This document shows, in pieces, positions 4,753 to 11,496 of a DNA stretch of 11,496 nucleotides; positions within the stretch are counted from its first letter, which is position 1; each line of letters opens with the position of its first letter. Both the position numbers and the translations under genes were made by a program. Location: assembly GCA_031259505.1 (NCBI GenBank), contig JAIRLL010000120.1, positions 1-11,496 on the forward strand. Direction: 5' to 3'. The notes below the pieces were generated by a model. It did no database searches. It was not told the origin of the DNA and saw only the letters and a list, made by a program, of their open reading frames with translations. Source of the stretch: Tannerella sp. (GTDB lineage Bacteria; Bacteroidota; Bacteroidia; Bacteroidales; Tannerellaceae).

Positions 4753-6210
4753 TCACCTCTTCCAGAATCCCGGCAGAAAGAGCATGAGAACCGTAAATAT
4801 TTCGAGTCGTCCGATCAGCATCAGGAACGAAAGCGTCCACTTGCCCACGGCAGACAGGTCGGCGAAGACGCCGCCGGTATATTTGCCCAGCGCAGGCCCA
4901 ACGTTTCCGATGGCAGAAGCGGCCATTCCTGTGGCTTCTTTGAACGGCAGCCCGTCAATCAACAATATGGCGCATCCGACGATAACCGATATCACATACA
5001 CGAATACAAACGTTTGCACGCGCTGTACCGTATCTGCAGGAATCACGTGCCCGTTCATGCGGACAGGGATGATGGCATTCGGGTGGGTCTGTTTCCTGAA
5101 TTCGTTCCGCGCATTTTTAACAAGGATAACAAAACGACCCATTTTCATTCCGCCGGAGGTAGAGCCGGCACAGCCGCATACCGTCATCAGTATCAAGGCT
5201 ATCAAGGTGAAAAACGTCCCCCATACGGAATAGTCGGACACGACGTATCCTGTCGTGGTGATGATCGATGTAATCTGAAACAGCACTTTCCGGAACAGCA
5301 ATTCCAAATCGGCGTCATGATTCCTGAAAAACAGTATCGCCGTCATGAGAAGCGTCGCTACGATGATAAATATCGCCAGACAATGCGTTTCCTCGTGTCT
5401 GGTTATTTTTTTGCGTTTCCCTTTGAACAGAAAATAAATCAGCGTAAAATCAAGGGCGGCAATGAACATGAAAACAGTCGTAACATAATATATATATGGT
5501 GAATCCCAGTGGGCAATGCTGGCGTTTTTCGTAGAACTCCCACCCGACGAAACGGTGGTCATGGCATGGTTGACGGCATCGAAAAAATCCATAGGCCCTG
5601 CCCACAAAAGAAGTGTAAGTATACAGGTAATCAGCAGATAAATGCCGAAAAAACGCTTGGCTGTCTGGGTGACGCGCGGCAGGAAATGTTCGTGCTTGAT
5701 GGCGGATGTCTCGGCATCGAAAAGTTGGGTCGCTCCCCCGCCGACAAGAGGAAGCAAAGCGACTGTGAACACGATCATCCCCACGCCTCCCTGCCATTGC
5801 GTCAGGCTGCGCCAGAACAGGATGCCGTGCGGCAAGACTTCGACGTCGGCAAAGGTAGTCGAACCGGTCGTAGTGAAACCGGACATCACTTCGTAAAAAG
5901 CATCCGTCACACTGTCGAGATATCCTCCGAAAAGAAAAGGCAACATGCCGAAAAACGAAAGCAGAATCCATGTCAGCGTGACGGCCAGACCGGCCTCGCG
6001 CCTGCCTGTATACATCTGACGGCTGTTTCGCCCTATCAACCGGAAAATCAATCCTGCACCCAGCATGATTCCGAATGAAACAAGCAGCGGACAGCAGTCC
6101 GGCCCTCGGTAATGAAACGCTACCCCGGTGGCGCAAAGGACGAAGAAACTTTCAAGCATGTGCATCATTCCCAGCACCTTGAAAACAAATCGTATATTCA
6201 AAGGAAACAT
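4753..6210 (-). CDS. trkH: TrkH-type potassium uptake protein (membrane subunit)
   Basis: The 485-residue polytopic membrane protein is the ion-conducting subunit of a Trk potassium uptake system. The four selectivity-filter loops of the superfamily are recognisable: GFTTTGST at 111-118, TTVSSGG at 218-224, TTTGY at 317-321 and IGNVGPA at 434-440. The glycine-rich CGCAGSTSGGMKMG segment (about 345-358) is the conserved loop preceding the fourth repeat. Hydrophobic helices run throughout (for example 12-33, 42-60, 73-95, 188-204, 240-262, 400-417, 457-480). Length matches bacterial TrkH. The ATG at 6210 lies 10 nt after the trkA stop, so the two are co-transcribed with dxs, and TrkA is expected to gate this channel from the cytoplasmic side. 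Confidence 0.93.
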   Translation of the reverse strand: MFPLNIRFVFKVLGMMHMLESFFVLCATGVAFHYRGPDCCPLLVSFGIMLGAGLIFRLIGRNSRQMYTGRREAGLAVTLTWILLSFFGMLPFLFGGYLDSVTDAFYEVMSGFTTTGSTTFADVEVLPHGILFWRSLTQWQGGVGMIVFTVALLPLVGGGATQLFDAETSAIKHEHFLPRVTQTAKRFFGIYLLITCILTLLLWAGPMDFFDAVNHAMTTVSSGGSSTKNASIAHWDSPYIYYVTTVFMFIAALDFTLIYFLFKGKRKKITRHEETHCLAIFIIVATLLMTAILFFRNHDADLELLFRKVLFQITSIITTTGYVVSDYSVWGTFFTLIALILMTVCGCAGSTSGGMKMGRFVILVKNARNEFRKQTHPNAIIPVRMNGHVIPADTVQRVQTFVFVYVISVIVGCAILLIDGLPFKEATGMAASAIGNVGPALGKYTGGVFADLSAVGKWTLSFLMLIGRLEIFTVLMLFLPGFWKR

Positions 6211-6220
6211 GACGAACGGT

Positions 6221-7561
6221 TCAATTGAAGTATTTTTTCAGTTTGCTCATGGCCGAATCCCGACAGAAAACCATCACGCGGTCGTTGGCACAGATCTGCG
6301 TATAGCCATCGACCATCATGGGTTCGCCTTCGCGAATCAGTCCGCCCAAAGTCATGTCTCTCGGAAGATTCAGATCTTTCACTTGTTTGCGGGTAATGTA
6401 GGAATATGGGTGGGCTATCAGTTCGGCGACATTGGCGTTTGCAATGGCAAGACACTTGATGTTCGTCACGTCCGCATCAAGCAGGAACTGGTAGATGTGG
6501 CTGGCGGCAATCAGTTTCTTGTTGATCACCGAGCCGATGTCCATTTTGGTTGCCAGCGGGATGTAGTCGATGTTCTCCACCTGCGCGATAGTTTTGTATA
6601 CACCGAAACGCTTGGCAGCCATGCATGCCAGGATGTTGTTGCTCGAATCGTCGGTTAGTGCGAGAAACGCCTGCGTATTCTGGATTCCTTCCTGCAGCAG
6701 CAAATCCGTGTCGCGCGCGTCACCATTGATAATTAGCACATTGTTTGGAAGCGTTTCGGACAGATGCACACTTTTTTCGCGGTTGGATTCGATGATTTTT
6801 ATTTGAATGTGATTCGGCAGATACTGGCACGCGCGATAAGCGATACGGCTGCCGCCCATGATCACGATGTTTTTGATTTCGGGGCCATGCTTGCCGGTAA
6901 ATATGCGCACCTCTTCTTCGTACTGGCTCATGGTACTGATAAAGACCAGGTCGTCCGTCTGAATAAAATCCTGTCCGCGCGGGATAATCATCTCGCTGTC
7001 GCGTTTGATAGCCACGATGTGGTACATCTTTTTGTTATTTGCAAGTAATTCATACAGTGGTTTGCCGACAACGGGCGCATTTTCGCGAATTTTGACGCCA
7101 ATCAGAATCAGGCCACCGCCGAACAGTTCCCAGTACTGTCGCGTCCACGGGCGCTTGACGGAAACAACAATTTCCTTTGCCGCCAGCATCTCGGGATAAA
7201 TCATGGAACTGACGCCTATCTTTTCGAACAGTTCTTTGTTTTTGGGAATCAGATATTCGTAGTTATTGATGCGGGCAAAAGTCTTTTGCGCGCCAAGCGT
7301 GGCGGCCAGCATGCAGGCAGTGATGTTCGTTGTCTCTTCGGGTGTGACGCTGACGAACAAGTCGGCCGTTTTCACGTGGGCGTTTTCGAGGTCTTTCAGC
7401 GAAGTAGGATTTCCGACTATCGGCAAGATGTCGAAACCCGAATTGACAAAGGTCAATTTCTCATCGTCTTCGTCCATGATGACGATGTCGTGTTGTTCGC
7501 GGGACAGCATTTTTGCCAGGTGCGTCCCGACTTCTCCCGCTCCGGCAATCACTACTTTCAT
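6221..7561 (-). CDS. trkA: Trk potassium system NAD(H)-binding regulatory subunit TrkA
   Basis: The 446-residue cytoplasmic protein has the duplicated RCK layout of TrkA: an N-terminal Rossmann fold ([16 protein letters not shown], GxGxxG at 7-12, acidic residue D30 ending the second strand), an RCK_C domain at about 143-221, a second Rossmann fold from about 231 ([14 protein letters not shown], then KIIESN at 255-260), and a second RCK_C domain at about 367-446. In the second fold the dinucleotide motif is GGSRIA rather than a full GxGxxG, so nucleotide binding there may be weaker. It binds NAD(H)/nucleotides and controls TrkH. Its ATG overlaps the dxs stop codon in ATGA, which suggests translational coupling. 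Confidence 0.94.
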   Translation of the reverse strand: MKVVIAGAGEVGTHLAKMLSREQHDIVIMDEDDEKLTFVNSGFDILPIVGNPTSLKDLENAHVKTADLFVSVTPEETTNITACMLAATLGAQKTFARINNYEYLIPKNKELFEKIGVSSMIYPEMLAAKEIVVSVKRPWTRQYWELFGGGLILIGVKIRENAPVVGKPLYELLANNKKMYHIVAIKRDSEMIIPRGQDFIQTDDLVFISTMSQYEEEVRIFTGKHGPEIKNIVIMGGSRIAYRACQYLPNHIQIKIIESNREKSVHLSETLPNNVLIINGDARDTDLLLQEGIQNTQAFLALTDDSSNNILACMAAKRFGVYKTIAQVENIDYIPLATKMDIGSVINKKLIAASHIYQFLLDADVTNIKCLAIANANVAELIAHPYSYITRKQVKDLNLPRDMTLGGLIREGEPMMVDGYTQICANDRVMVFCRDSAMSKLKKYFN

Positions 7562-9528
7562 GACAGAATATTGATAAATGAAACTTCGGTATGACTTTTT
7601 TTGTCTGCCGGCGCGTCCTTACTGCGTGCGGACGACAAAAATTCTCTGATAATCCCGGCAATGCCTGCCGCGTCCATGCCGTAGCGTTTGAAGAGTTCGG
7701 AGATACTCCCGTGTCCGACGAATTCGTCTTTTATGCCGATGCGTCTCACTTGCGGAGTGTAGCCATTTTCGGCCATAAACTCAATCACGGCGCTCCCCAG
7801 TCCACCGGCAATCACTCCATTCTCGACGGTCAGGATGCGCCTGAATCGTTTCCCGACCTCGTGAAGAATCGCACTGTCGATGGGCTTGAGATAGATCATA
7901 TCGTAGTGTGCCACTGAATAGCCTTCTTTTTCAACTATTTCGACAGCCCGTATGGCCTCGTTACCGATAGGCCCTATCGAGAGCAGCGCGAGGTGGTTGC
8001 CGTCGCTCAGTTTTTTCCCTTTTCCGGGAGGCAGGATTTCCAGCCTGTTCTGCCAGTCTTTCAGTTCGCCCTTGCCACGCGGATAACGGACGACGAAAGG
8101 CGCGGCATGGACGTATCCCGTATACATCAGATTGCGCAAATCCAGTTCATTCAGCGGCGAAGCAATGGTCAGCCCGGGAATCGGACGCAAGTAGGCCATG
8201 TCGAACACGCCGTGATGCGTGACGCCGTCTTCGCCGACCAGCCCTGCGCGATCGAGACAAAGAATGACGTGAAGCCTCTGTATGGCTATGTCGTGAATAA
8301 TCTGGTCGTAAGCACGCTGCATAAACGACGAATACACGTTGCAAAAAGGTATCAGCCCCTCTTTTGCCAACCCTGCGGCAAACGTGACGGCATGACCCTC
8401 GGCGATTCCCACATCGAAAGCGCGGTCGGGAAACGCTTTCATCAGGAAATTCATGGAACAGCCTGTTGGCATGGCCGGCGTGATCCCTATCACGCGACTG
8501 TCCTTTTCTGCCAACTCGACCAGCGTATGACCGAAAACGTCCTGATAATTCTGCGGTTCGTTCAGGTTCTGGGGAAGAACGCGCTGACCCGTCTCCTTGT
8601 TGAATCTGCCCGGAGCATGCCATTCTACAGCCGATACTTCCGCCGGCATGAACCCCTTCCCTTTCGTCGTCTTGATATGCAGCAGTTTGGGGCCTTTCAT
8701 ATGCTTGATATCATTCAGCTTGCGGACAAGGTCGGTGACGTTGTGTCCGTCCACAGGGCCAAAATACCGGATGCTGAATCCCTCAAACAGGTTGTGATTG
8801 CGGTTGATCAAAGCTTTCAGGCTGTTGTTGAAACGAAGAATGTTTTCTCTGCGGCTTTCAGAAATCAAATTCATTTTTAGCAACTTCTGATACACGTTGA
8901 AACGAATTTTGTTGTATGTGTGACTGGTTGTGATGTTGACCAGATATTTACTCAGCCCGCCGACGCTCTGGTCGATGGCCATATCGTTGTCGTTGAGTAT
9001 AATCAGCAGATTGTTAGGATTGGAGGACGCGTTGTTCAACCCTTCGTATGCAAGTCCGCCGGTCATGGCGCCGTCGCCAATGACGGCCACGACATGGCGT
9101 TCCGCCTCGCGCTTTATCTCAGACGCGATGGACATCCCCAGCGCGGCGGAGATGGAATTGGATGCATGCCCTGCTATAAAGGCGTCATATTCACTTTCGT
9201 CGGGATTGGGAAAACCGCTGATGCCGTTGAACTGCCTGAGCGTATGGAAGACGTTGCGGCGGCCGGTCAGTATCTTGTGCCCGTACGCCTGATGCCCCAC
9301 ATCCCACACAATACGGTCGTAAGGCGTCCGGAAGACGTAGTGAAGCGCGACGGTCAACTCAACCGTGCCAAGACTGGCCCCCAGATGCCCCGGATTCTCG
9401 GACAGCACGTCGATAATATACCGGCGCAATTCCAGGCAAACCTGTTCCAGTTCTCCAACAGGCAATTTCCGCAGGTCGGCAGGGCTGTCTATGAATTTCA
9501 ACAGTTGTTCCTGTTCGTTTAGATCCAT
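7558..9528 (-). CDS. dxs: 1-deoxy-D-xylulose-5-phosphate synthase
   Basis: The 656-residue ThDP enzyme condenses pyruvate and glyceraldehyde 3-phosphate into DXP, the first step of the MEP pathway to isoprenoids and a precursor for thiamine and pyridoxal phosphate. Visible motifs: GHLGASLG (47-54, His48), [16 protein letters not shown] (75-90, His79), ThDP/Mg motif GDGAMTGG (151-158) with the Asn pair of LNN at 164-166, substrate-binding YFGPVDGHN (255-263), general acid-base Glu377 in GIAEGHAV, and [15 protein letters not shown] (426-440). The frame is open upstream to 9681, but the ATG at 9528 gives the family start [10 protein letters not shown] and lies just after a -7 box. The C-terminus has about 25 residues beyond the conserved transketolase C-terminal domain. 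First gene of an operon with trkA and trkH. Confidence 0.96.
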   Translation of the reverse strand: MDLNEQEQLLKFIDSPADLRKLPVGELEQVCLELRRYIIDVLSENPGHLGASLGTVELTVALHYVFRTPYDRIVWDVGHQAYGHKILTGRRNVFHTLRQFNGISGFPNPDESEYDAFIAGHASNSISAALGMSIASEIKREAERHVVAVIGDGAMTGGLAYEGLNNASSNPNNLLIILNDNDMAIDQSVGGLSKYLVNITTSHTYNKIRFNVYQKLLKMNLISESRRENILRFNNSLKALINRNHNLFEGFSIRYFGPVDGHNVTDLVRKLNDIKHMKGPKLLHIKTTKGKGFMPAEVSAVEWHAPGRFNKETGQRVLPQNLNEPQNYQDVFGHTLVELAEKDSRVIGITPAMPTGCSMNFLMKAFPDRAFDVGIAEGHAVTFAAGLAKEGLIPFCNVYSSFMQRAYDQIIHDIAIQRLHVILCLDRAGLVGEDGVTHHGVFDMAYLRPIPGLTIASPLNELDLRNLMYTGYVHAAPFVVRYPRGKGELKDWQNRLEILPPGKGKKLSDGNHLALLSIGPIGNEAIRAVEIVEKEGYSVAHYDMIYLKPIDSAILHEVGKRFRRILTVENGVIAGGLGSAVIEFMAENGYTPQVRRIGIKDEFVGHGSISELFKRYGMDAAGIAGIIREFLSSARSKDAPADKKSHTEVSFINILS

Positions 9529-9545
9529 CGTGTTTCTTTTTGCTG

Positions 9546-9553
9546 CAAAAGTA
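9546..9553 (-). promoter_or_regulatory. -7 box of the dxs-trkA-trkH operon
   Basis: On the minus strand TACTTTTG(C) matches TAnnTTTG. The transcript would start roughly 10-15 nt before the dxs ATG, giving a very short leader. No TTTG is present at the -33 spacing, so the upstream element is weak. Confidence 0.5.
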
Positions 9554-9647
9554 CACAATTCAGGCAATATACGAGTGGCGTCGGCGCAAAAAAAACGGTT
9601 CCGGCAGAAAAAAAACGCGGCAAACAAAAAAATAGTGTAAAAAAAAT

Positions 9648-9678
9648 TTTGCCGGTAACAGAATAGTCCGTAATTTTG
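9648..9678 (+). promoter_or_regulatory. rpsU promoter (TTTG-N19-TAATTTTG)
   Basis: TTTG at 9648-9651 and TAATTTTG at 9671-9678 are 19 nt apart, a full match to the Bacteroidota housekeeping promoter. Expected transcription start is near 9685, leaving an untranslated leader of about 55-60 nt before rpsU. Confidence 0.85.
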
Positions 9679-9741
9679 CACCCGATTTTTTGAAAGACAG
9701 GAAAGACAAATTAAAGATTAAAGAATATATAACTGAAATTT

Positions 9742-9933
9742 ATGATTATTGTTCCATTGAAAGAAGGCGAAAGCATAGAAAAAGCGCTGAAGAAGTTTAA
9801 ACGGAAGTTCGAGAAGACGGGTGTCGTAAAGGAGTTGCGCAGCCGTCAGGCTTTTGTGAAACCTTCAGTCGAAAAAAGGAAAGAGCGTATCCGTGCCGTA
9901 TACGTTCAGCAACTCCAACGCGCCGAAGAATGA
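9742..9933 (+). CDS. rpsU: 30S ribosomal protein bS21
   Basis: The 63-residue, strongly basic product is ribosomal protein bS21, located on the 30S platform near the 3' end of 16S rRNA. The start MIIVPLKEGESIEKALKKFKRKFEKTGVVKELRSRQAFVKPSVEKRKERI matches the Bacteroidota form and length. In this phylum bS21, with bS18 and bS6, is reported (in Flavobacterium) to hold the anti-Shine-Dalgarno tail of 16S rRNA, which helps explain why few genes use Shine-Dalgarno sequences. No Shine-Dalgarno match precedes the ATG (ACTGAAATTT upstream). It has its own strong promoter at 9648-9678, and the recombinase gene follows after 85 nt. Confidence 0.95.
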   Translation: MIIVPLKEGESIEKALKKFKRKFEKTGVVKELRSRQAFVKPSVEKRKERIRAVYVQQLQRAEE

Positions 9934-9962
9934 ATTAAATTCCGAATAATTTTGTTTTTTTA

Positions 9963-9994
9963 TTTGTCGGAATGATTTTTTATTCCTACATTCG
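9963..9994 (+). promoter_or_regulatory. Near-consensus promoter before the recombinase gene
   Basis: TTTG at 9963-9966 and TACATTCG at 9987-9994 are 20 nt apart. The -7 box differs from TAnnTTTG at one position. It would place transcription start close to the ATG at 10019, so the gene may be transcribed both from here and by read-through from rpsU. Confidence 0.4.
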
Positions 9995-10018
9995 TTGCAT
10001 CAAAATGATGTGACGGAT

Positions 10019-10906
10019 ATGCATATAGATTCATTTCTGGATTATCTTCGCTATGAGAGAGGCTATTCCACTCATACGGTCGAAGCATACGGTCGGGATT
10101 TGCGCCAGTTTGCCCTATATATTAATGTATATACGGAAAACAAAACGTTCGATCCTCACCTGATAGATTCCGACCAGATTCGGAACTGGCTCATGTCGTT
10201 GCTGGACAGCAAAAACACAGCGTCGTCGGCAAACCGCAAGCTCAGCGCCCTGAAATCTTATTTCAGATACCTGCTCAAGCAAAATGTCGTCAGCAAAAAC
10301 CCATTGCAACTGGTATCCGGCCCCAGGAAGAAACCCGTACTGCCCTCGTTTTTGCGCGACAGAGACATATCGCAGTTGCTGGACAGCGACGATTTCGAAG
10401 ATGATTTTGAAGGAATACGTGACAGGCTGTTGCTCGAATTGCTCTACGAAACAGGCATCCGCCGCGCCGAACTTGCCGGCATCAAGGATAATGACGTAGA
10501 CATCAGCGTCATGCAGTTGAAAGTGACGGGGAAGCGAAACAAGCAGCGGCTGATTCCCTTTGCAAAACGCCTGCAGGAAATGCTGAAGACTTACATCGAC
10601 GCAAAACAAAAAACGGTGACAAACGACAGCGGCCGGCTTTTTGTCCGCCAAAACGGCGAGCCGCTATCGCCGGCCATGGTTTATTATATAGTAAAAAAAC
10701 GATTGCGCGCCATACCGGCAACGAAACGCAGCCCGCACGTCCTGCGCCATACGTTCGCAACAAGTATGCTGAACGACGGCGCAGAACTGAATGCCGTCAA
10801 GGAATTGTTGGGACACAGCAGCCTGGCATCGACGTCGGTATATACGCACATCACTTTTGAAGAATTGAAAAAAATGTATCACGCTCATCCAAGAGCAAAA
10901 AAGTAA
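10019..10906 (+). CDS. xerC: XerC/XerD-type tyrosine site-specific recombinase
   Basis: The 295-residue product has an N-terminal SAM-like core-binding domain (about 1-90; FLDYLRYERGYSTHTVEAYGRDLRQF) and a C-terminal catalytic domain. The catalytic set is complete: Arg148 in TGIRRAEL, Lys172 in VTGKRNKQR, His240 and Arg243 in PHVLRHTFAT, His266 in LLGHSS, and nucleophile Tyr275 in SVYTHI. Enzymes of this kind resolve chromosome dimers at dif. The position between rpsU and hpf is the conserved housekeeping place of this gene in Bacteroidales, so it is not read as a mobile-element integrase. I start at the ATG at 10019, which gives the usual family N-terminus; an in-frame TTG at 9995 would add 8 residues. 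XerC rather than XerD is chosen by context, not by motif. Confidence 0.9.
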   Translation: MHIDSFLDYLRYERGYSTHTVEAYGRDLRQFALYINVYTENKTFDPHLIDSDQIRNWLMSLLDSKNTASSANRKLSALKSYFRYLLKQNVVSKNPLQLVSGPRKKPVLPSFLRDRDISQLLDSDDFEDDFEGIRDRLLLELLYETGIRRAELAGIKDNDVDISVMQLKVTGKRNKQRLIPFAKRLQEMLKTYIDAKQKTVTNDSGRLFVRQNGEPLSPAMVYYIVKKRLRAIPATKRSPHVLRHTFATSMLNDGAELNAVKELLGHSSLASTSVYTHITFEELKKMYHAHPRAKK

Positions 10907-10912
10907 AGGAGG
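10905..10912 (+). promoter_or_regulatory. Perfect 8-nt Shine-Dalgarno sequence of hpf
   Basis: AAAGGAGG, complementary to the 16S rRNA tail, ends 4 nt before the hpf ATG and overlaps the recombinase stop codon (TAA at 10904-10906). None of the other protein-gene starts in the window carries such a match. Confidence 0.85.
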
Positions 10913-10916
10913 ACTT

Positions 10917-11216
10917 ATGGAAATCAGAATTAATGCAATTCATTTTGATGCAACGGAACGCCTCGAAGCGTTCATCCGGAAAAAAGTGTCTAAATTAGAC
11001 CAGTATTATGACGGCATTCTCGCTGCCGAAGTCAACCTGCGAGTCATCAAACCTGAAACCGCTCAAAATAAACAGGCAAGTATCAGGCTGATGATAAAAA
11101 ACAATGATTGTTTTGCCGAAAAGACAAGCAATACTTTTGAAGAAGCTGTCGACAATGCCGTAGTCGCATTGGAGAAACAACTTCTTAAAGTAAAAGAAAA
11201 AATCAGGACAAAATAA
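10917..11216 (+). CDS. hpf: Ribosome hibernation promoting factor, short form (HPF/RaiA family)
   Basis: The 99-residue product belongs to the S30AE/HPF family that binds the 30S decoding centre and silences ribosomes in stationary phase or stress. The pattern fits: MEIRINAIHFDATERLEAFIRKKVSKLDQYYDGI at the start, a central strand EVNLRVIK, a strand with ASIRLMIKNNDCFAEKTSNTFEEAVDNAVVALEKQL, and a basic tail KVKEKIRTK. The length is that of a short HPF without the dimerisation domain of long forms. It lies 10 nt after the recombinase gene with an unusually strong Shine-Dalgarno sequence; no promoter is visible in between, so it is probably expressed from the rpsU or recombinase promoter. Confidence 0.93.
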   Translation: MEIRINAIHFDATERLEAFIRKKVSKLDQYYDGILAAEVNLRVIKPETAQNKQASIRLMIKNNDCFAEKTSNTFEEAVDNAVVALEKQLLKVKEKIRTK

Positions 11217-11234
11217 AAAAAACAGCAAATAAAT

Positions 11235-11265
11235 TTTGGCAGATAATAAATAATGCCTAAATTTG
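11235..11265 (+). promoter_or_regulatory. tRNA-Thr promoter (TTTG-N19-TAAATTTG)
   Basis: TTTG at 11235-11238 and TAAATTTG at 11258-11265 are separated by 19 nt, a full consensus match. Transcription would begin near 11272, about 33 nt before the tRNA. In related genomes this promoter drives a tRNA cluster leading into tuf, which would lie beyond the window. Confidence 0.85.
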
Positions 11266-11304
11266 CAGCCGTTTCGCCCGAAGACAGAGCGTTTCGCTTG
11301 AAAA

Positions 11305-11378
11305 GCCTCTTTAGCTCAGTTGGCCAGAGCACGTGATTTGTAATCTCGGGGTCGTTGGTTCGAATCCGACAAGAGGCT
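11305..11378 (+). tRNA. tRNA-Thr (anticodon UGU)
   Basis: A full cloverleaf folds: acceptor GCCTCTT with AAGAGGC, D stem GCTC with GAGC, anticodon stem CGTGA with TCTCG around TTTGTAA (anticodon TGT at 11339-11341, reading ACA and related Thr codons), and T stem GTTGG with CCGAC around TTCGAAT. The discriminator base is T at 11378 and CCA is not encoded. The anticodon stem has one U-U mismatch (third pair, 11334 with 11346) and the T stem one G-U pair. Confidence 0.95.
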
Positions 11379-11388
11379 CGACAAGAGG
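11367..11388 (+). repeat. Duplication of the last 10 bp of the tRNA acceptor region
   Basis: CGACAAGAGG occurs at 11367-11376 (end of the T stem plus acceptor strand) and again at 11379-11388, offset by 12 bp. It may be a slippage duplication or a trace of recombination at the tRNA 3' end. Confidence 0.7.
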
Positions 11389-11427
11389 TGTTTGCGGGGC
11401 GAAAGAATAGGGTTTCTCCATAAGTTT

Positions 11428-11458
11428 CCGGGAAGAGGAGTAATAAAAATCTTCCCGG
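11428..11458 (+). promoter_or_regulatory. Strong 9-bp hairpin downstream of tRNA-Thr
   Basis: CCGGGAAGA (11428-11436) pairs perfectly with TCTTCCCGG (11450-11458) around a 13-nt AT-rich loop. It may be a processing signal, an attenuator or a terminator in the tRNA leader transcript. There is no U-run directly after it, so the role is open. Confidence 0.55.
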
Positions 11459-11496
11459 TGTCAGGAGATATAGGCTGAAAAAAAATAATGCCTGTG

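Noticed and set aside
9529..9681. Longer dxs reading frame with 51 extra N-terminal residues
   Set aside because: The extension is not Dxs-like and would start upstream of the -7 box at 9546-9553; the ATG at 9528 gives the normal family start.
9995..10018. TTG start giving a recombinase with 8 extra residues
   Set aside because: It would begin at the edge of the probable -7 box (9987-9994), and the ATG at 10019 matches the usual family N-terminus.
10019..11388. Mobile-element integrase inserted at the neighbouring tRNA
   Set aside because: The recombinase sits in a conserved housekeeping gene order (rpsU-xer-hpf-tRNA), is of XerC/D length, and no cargo genes or convincing attachment sites are present.

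Overview
This window looks like chromosomal DNA of a Bacteroidales bacterium (phylum Bacteroidota), possibly near Parabacteroides or Tannerella. The family is not settled by sequence reading alone. Three things point there: promoters of the TTTG-N19/20-TAnnTTTG type used by the Bacteroidota primary sigma factor, start codons that mostly lack Shine-Dalgarno sequences, and the gene order rpsU - xer recombinase - hpf - tRNA-Thr.

Left part (1-4430), accessory DNA. It opens with the 3' end of an Rpn/PD-(D/E)XK-type nuclease (putative transposase) gene. A hairpin-bearing interspersed repeat follows, then an AT-rich segment with a 22-codon hydrophobic micro-ORF overlapping a gene for an unknown two-helix membrane protein. 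After a second palindromic element comes a GC-rich gene for a secreted family 28 glycoside hydrolase (polygalacturonase-like). Facing it is a DUF6261-like gene whose C-terminus resembles a bacterial Ig-like repeat. Upstream of that gene is the most striking structure in the window: ten copies of a 41-bp palindrome-rich unit in exact 41-bp register. No frame is interrupted by a stop on the minus strand. A candidate promoter and an ORF with a unique N-terminus lead through the array towards the DUF6261-like gene.

Middle part (4430-9640), core metabolism. A 325-bp gap holds a second, shorter copy of the interspersed repeat and a strong hairpin. Then comes a compact minus-strand operon, dxs-trkA-trkH: isoprenoid precursor synthesis, followed by the regulatory and membrane subunits of a Trk potassium uptake system. 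dxs and trkA overlap by 4 nt, and trkA and trkH are 10 nt apart.

Right part (9640-11496), translation-linked core genes. rpsU (bS21), a XerC/XerD-type recombinase, hpf (ribosome hibernation) and tRNA-Thr(UGU) follow on the plus strand. rpsU and the tRNA have near-perfect promoters. hpf alone has a perfect 8-nt Shine-Dalgarno sequence, overlapping the stop codon of the recombinase gene. The sequence after the tRNA contains a duplicated piece of the tRNA 3' end and a strong hairpin. In related genomes further tRNAs and tuf follow here, but they lie outside the window.
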